Of a stretch of DNA of 64,000 nt, positions 61,504 through 64,000 are shown one piece after another. Positions within the stretch are counted from its first letter, which is position 1. The number at the start of each line of letters is the position of its first letter. Origin of the DNA: Thermomucor indicae-seudaticae (Eukaryota > Mucoromycota > Mucoromycetes > Mucorales > Lichtheimiaceae); assembly GCA_000787465.1 (NCBI GenBank), contig JSYX01000096.1, forward strand, positions 1-64,000. Reading direction: 5' to 3'. The notes beneath the pieces were generated by a model, which worked only from the letters and a program-made list of their open reading frames with translations, was not told where the DNA came from and did not search any database. A program made the translations under genes and the position numbers.

Positions 61504-64000
61504 ATGGCAAACAACAGTAAATCCAATCAACGATTTCCGCGCAATGCAGCACCCATGCCCTTCCAGCGTTCATTCCAAGATCAGCAGCAGCCGGTGTTGT
61601 CCGGATCGTCAATGTCATTTGCAAGCGATCGGCAGCGAGGGGGTGCACGACTGTACGACGTTTCGTCGATGGCTCGTTCGCCTTCCTCTCTGAGCGAGAT
61701 CGAAGTGGTTTTGGACGACGGAACCTTACAAAAACGCACTGTATCGTTATCCACATTGCCTGATTTGCATCCAGTCGATTCGCATGAAAGCAGCCACTCT
61801 GCTGCTGCTGAAGAAGGCGACTCGGCAGAACCACTAGACAAGTAGGTGACACAAATGCGCAAATCTTTTTCCGTTAGAACTTAATTGGGAGTGCCATTAG
61901 CAACGAAGCATTCCCACAGGCAACGACGCCACTGTTTCGAGATGGAGTACGAAAATCATATCAAGCTATTAGAATACTACAACAACCGTCATCGTCATCC
62001 AACGACGATAGTGACTCGGATAGCACAGCGTTACTACCTGCTTCTGGAAAACGTAAAAAACGAGGCTATCGACCTCGAGGAACCAAAAAAACGAGTGTGC
62101 TGCAAAAACTGAAGCAACGCCTCGTTTTGACTCCTGAGATGCGCCAAGTCCTTAAATGCAGTTTCGCGTACTTTTTGGGTTCCTTATTTACCTTTATACC
62201 CGCGTTGAACGCATTGATAGGCAATAATCGTGTGTCGAGCCATCTTGTCGCCACGGCAACGGTGTTTTTTAATCCCGCCAAGTCTCTGGGTGGCATGATG
62301 GAGGCGGCCATGTACGGATGGGGCTATGTGTCTTTTGCGCTGTTTATTTGTTTGGGGTCCATGATTACGACGGATTTCTTTGTGGATCGCAACTACGAAG
62401 TGGTGGCACACACGATTTCCTTGGTGTTTTGGCTTGCGGGTGCGACGTTTGTGGTATCGTTTTTGAAGGCGCATTGGAACAAGCCTCCGGTTGCAACAGG
62501 CAAGTAATGGCTGTCCTGAGAAAATGAAAAAGCCTAATTCGTGTCTGCCAGCGTCAAGCTTGTGCTTCATTATCATCTTTATCATTGTTGTCCGCGAAGG
62601 ATCGGCCAACAAGGGGGACTTTGATACAACCCGGATCGAGCAGATCACGACAGTTGTGGCGACCGGTACACTTGTTACAGTTTCATGCTGTGTAGCCTTT
62701 TGGCCGTACACTGCCACGAAGAAACTGAGGTATAATAATAAGCAGCCGCGTGGGGCCCAATGGGATGGATGAAATAATTACATATGTGTAGAATGGATCT
62801 GATTGCGACGTTAAAGTCATACAGTGTTCTTTTGAAGCTCTTGACCAAGACATTCTTGCTCGACGATGACTTGCCCGAATTCACAGCCAACAAGACATTG
62901 CAAGCTGCTCTCGATTCGCACCGGAAAAGCTTCACGTCCCTGCAAAAGTCACTTAAAGAGGCCAAATTGGAAGCACTCTGGAATACCCAAATTCGAGGTC
63001 TGACGCGAGAATACGAACAGGTCGTAAAGAGTATGCAGCGACTGGCACAGCATGTGGGCGGGCTTCGAAGTAGTTGTGGATTACAGTTTGAACGCATGAG
63101 CGAGCAGGACAAGGAAAAAAGGACTAGCAGCAACAGTTCTTGGAAGTTGTTGCGTCGAGTGAATGGCCGCCGAAGCCAGACGACGGATGCTACGACGTGG
63201 AATATTAAGCCGGGATATAGACGGCGAAAGCTCGAGAATGAAATGCGGAGACAGCGAAGTATGGCCCATTCTCTTGATAGTCAGATTGAGGAAGCTGCTA
63301 CTGCGGATGAGGCGTGTGGTTCAGTCCAACAAGAATATGATCCTTCTACCTTTGTTGTGGGAGGAGAGGATGCTTCCCTGAGTCAGTATTTCCGGTCCAT
63401 CCGCAAGCCTATAAAGTCTCTTGCTTACACTTGCAAACAAACAATCCGTCACCTCCAGTCCATTCTTTCGGAACAGCAACAGCCAGTAGCAAAAAGTAAT
63501 AGCAAGAAGACGATGCCAAGCTTAGAGGTCCTGGAATCGAACCTTTCCAAAGCCATTGAACTATTTGAAGAGTCGCAGCTTCATGTGGCAGCAGAAAAGC
63601 TTCATCGTATGCGTCGTAATACCCATCCACCATCGTCGTCCGAAGGTGGTGTTGTTGATAACGGTCCTCTTATGGGCGAAGATGTATTCTTGGTCTACTT
63701 TTTTGTGTTTAACATGATTGAGTTTGCAAACGAGATGATCAACCTTGTCCGTGCAGTCCGGGCGCTCAGAGAGGCTGAGCAAGATAGCCGTAGAAAAGGT
63801 TGGAGAGGGTTCGTTCGATGGTGGAGAGAAGAGACAGGTATGTTTGTTTCTTGAACTTTTTAATGCGTGTTTGTTAAGATTGGTTATATAGTCCCGCGAA
63901 TAACGGAGAGGAGGAGGTCGGCACTTCTTCAAAGCTTTATACCTAACGAGCGGAACAAGATGAATACTTTGCATACACCCGAACCATCGACCAAGTGGCG
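61504..64000 (+). CDS. BRE4/aromatic-acid-exporter-like membrane protein, 5' part
   Basis: Multi-span membrane protein with the fungal 'ER transporter, 6TM N-terminal' domain, related to bacterial fusaric-acid/aromatic-acid exporters and yeast Bre4. Start MANNSKSNQRFPRNAAPMP at 61504; exon 1 ends before GTAGGT at 61842. Exon 2 joins at CATTAG (about 61899) with NNEAFPQATTPLFRDG, a basic GKRKKRGYRPRGTKK and then helices LKCSFAYFLGSLFTFIPAL, SSHLVATATVFFNPAKSLGG, YGWGYVSFALFICLGSMI and WLAGATFVVSFLKAHWNKP. The next intron (62500-62551) uses a GC donor, restoring ASSLCFIIIFIIVVREGS. After a third intron comes a long cytosolic part (LTKTFLLDDDLPEFTANK, SLQKSLKEAKLEALWNTQ). A GTATGT donor at 63838 and an exon after ATAG (about 63892) continue to the window edge, so the 3' half is missing. 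The substrate is unknown. Confidence 0.85.

Noticed and set aside
62184..62717. Minus-strand ORF of 177 codons
   Set aside because: Antisense to conserved membrane helices of the exporter-like gene.

Overview
This window looks like nuclear DNA of a filamentous fungus, most likely an early-diverging one (Mucoromycota, probably Mucorales). The evidence is compact, intron-rich protein genes on both strands with short spliceosomal introns (roughly 40-80 nt), donors mostly GTAAGT/GTGAGT-like, and a purely eukaryotic gene set (COP9 signalosome, P4-ATPase, DENN protein, Mediator kinase module, BAR-SH3, CID-RRM RNA-binding protein, ABCC transporter). The placement to phylum is inference. No rRNA or tRNA gene could be supported, and there is no CRISPR array.

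Layout. 1-1300: a decayed Tc1/mariner transposase. 1343-2313 (-): COP9 signalosome subunit 7. 2716-7958 (-): a Dnf1/2-type phospholipid flippase. 8285-9120 (-): an unrecognised, possibly multi-exon gene, then about 1.2 kb without a gene. 10316-11567 (+): C2H2 zinc-finger protein. 11668-12131 (-): EMI1/DUF3128 protein. 12363-16566 (-): large DENN-domain protein with a C1-like zinc finger between the cDENN and dDENN parts. 17175-17978 (+): AhpD/carboxymuconolactone-decarboxylase-like protein. 18781-19264 (-): frameshifted RRM-like gene.

19307-23200 is a 3.9-kb Mutator-like (MULE) element with about 100-bp terminal inverted repeats, a frameshifted transposase and a second ORF resembling a ubiquitin-specific-protease (C19) domain whose catalytic cysteine position carries arginine. 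24027-25870 (+) is a broken RSAD1/HemW radical-SAM gene followed by a perfect 14-bp hairpin; 26332-27031 holds another transposase relic. This 18.8-27 kb stretch is the degenerate, accessory part of the window.

27309-32558 (+): full-length ABCC (MRP-type) transporter. 32725-34021 (-): methyltransferase with an N-myristoylation signal. 34415-35984 (-): Rvs167/Hob1-type BAR-SH3 protein. 36.0-39.2 kb: gene-poor. 39231-44457 (-): Mediator subunit Med13. 44612-45094 (+): mitochondrial ribosomal protein bS6m. 45214-49030 (-): Rtp1/Tango6. 49129-49965 (+): Tma20/MCT-1. 50796-53510 (+): PXB-PX-DUF3818 (Lec1-like) protein. 53728-54269 (-): Myb/SANT protein. 54488-54682 (-): small HTH ORF. 54809-58893 (+): Nrd1/Seb1-type CID-RRM protein with tandem repeats. 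59773-60942 (+): Sec14/Pdr16-like CRAL-TRIO protein. 61504 to the right edge (+): a BRE4/aromatic-acid-exporter-like membrane protein cut by the window end.

The intact genes are housekeeping and do not form a pathway. Themes are membrane lipid handling and trafficking (flippase, DENN, BAR-SH3, PX protein, Sec14-like) and RNA polymerase II function (Med13, Rtp1, CID-RRM protein). Several are arranged head-to-head over very short spacers (44457/44612 and 49030/49129). Splice coordinates were read by eye from sequence, so exon edges may be off by a few bases.
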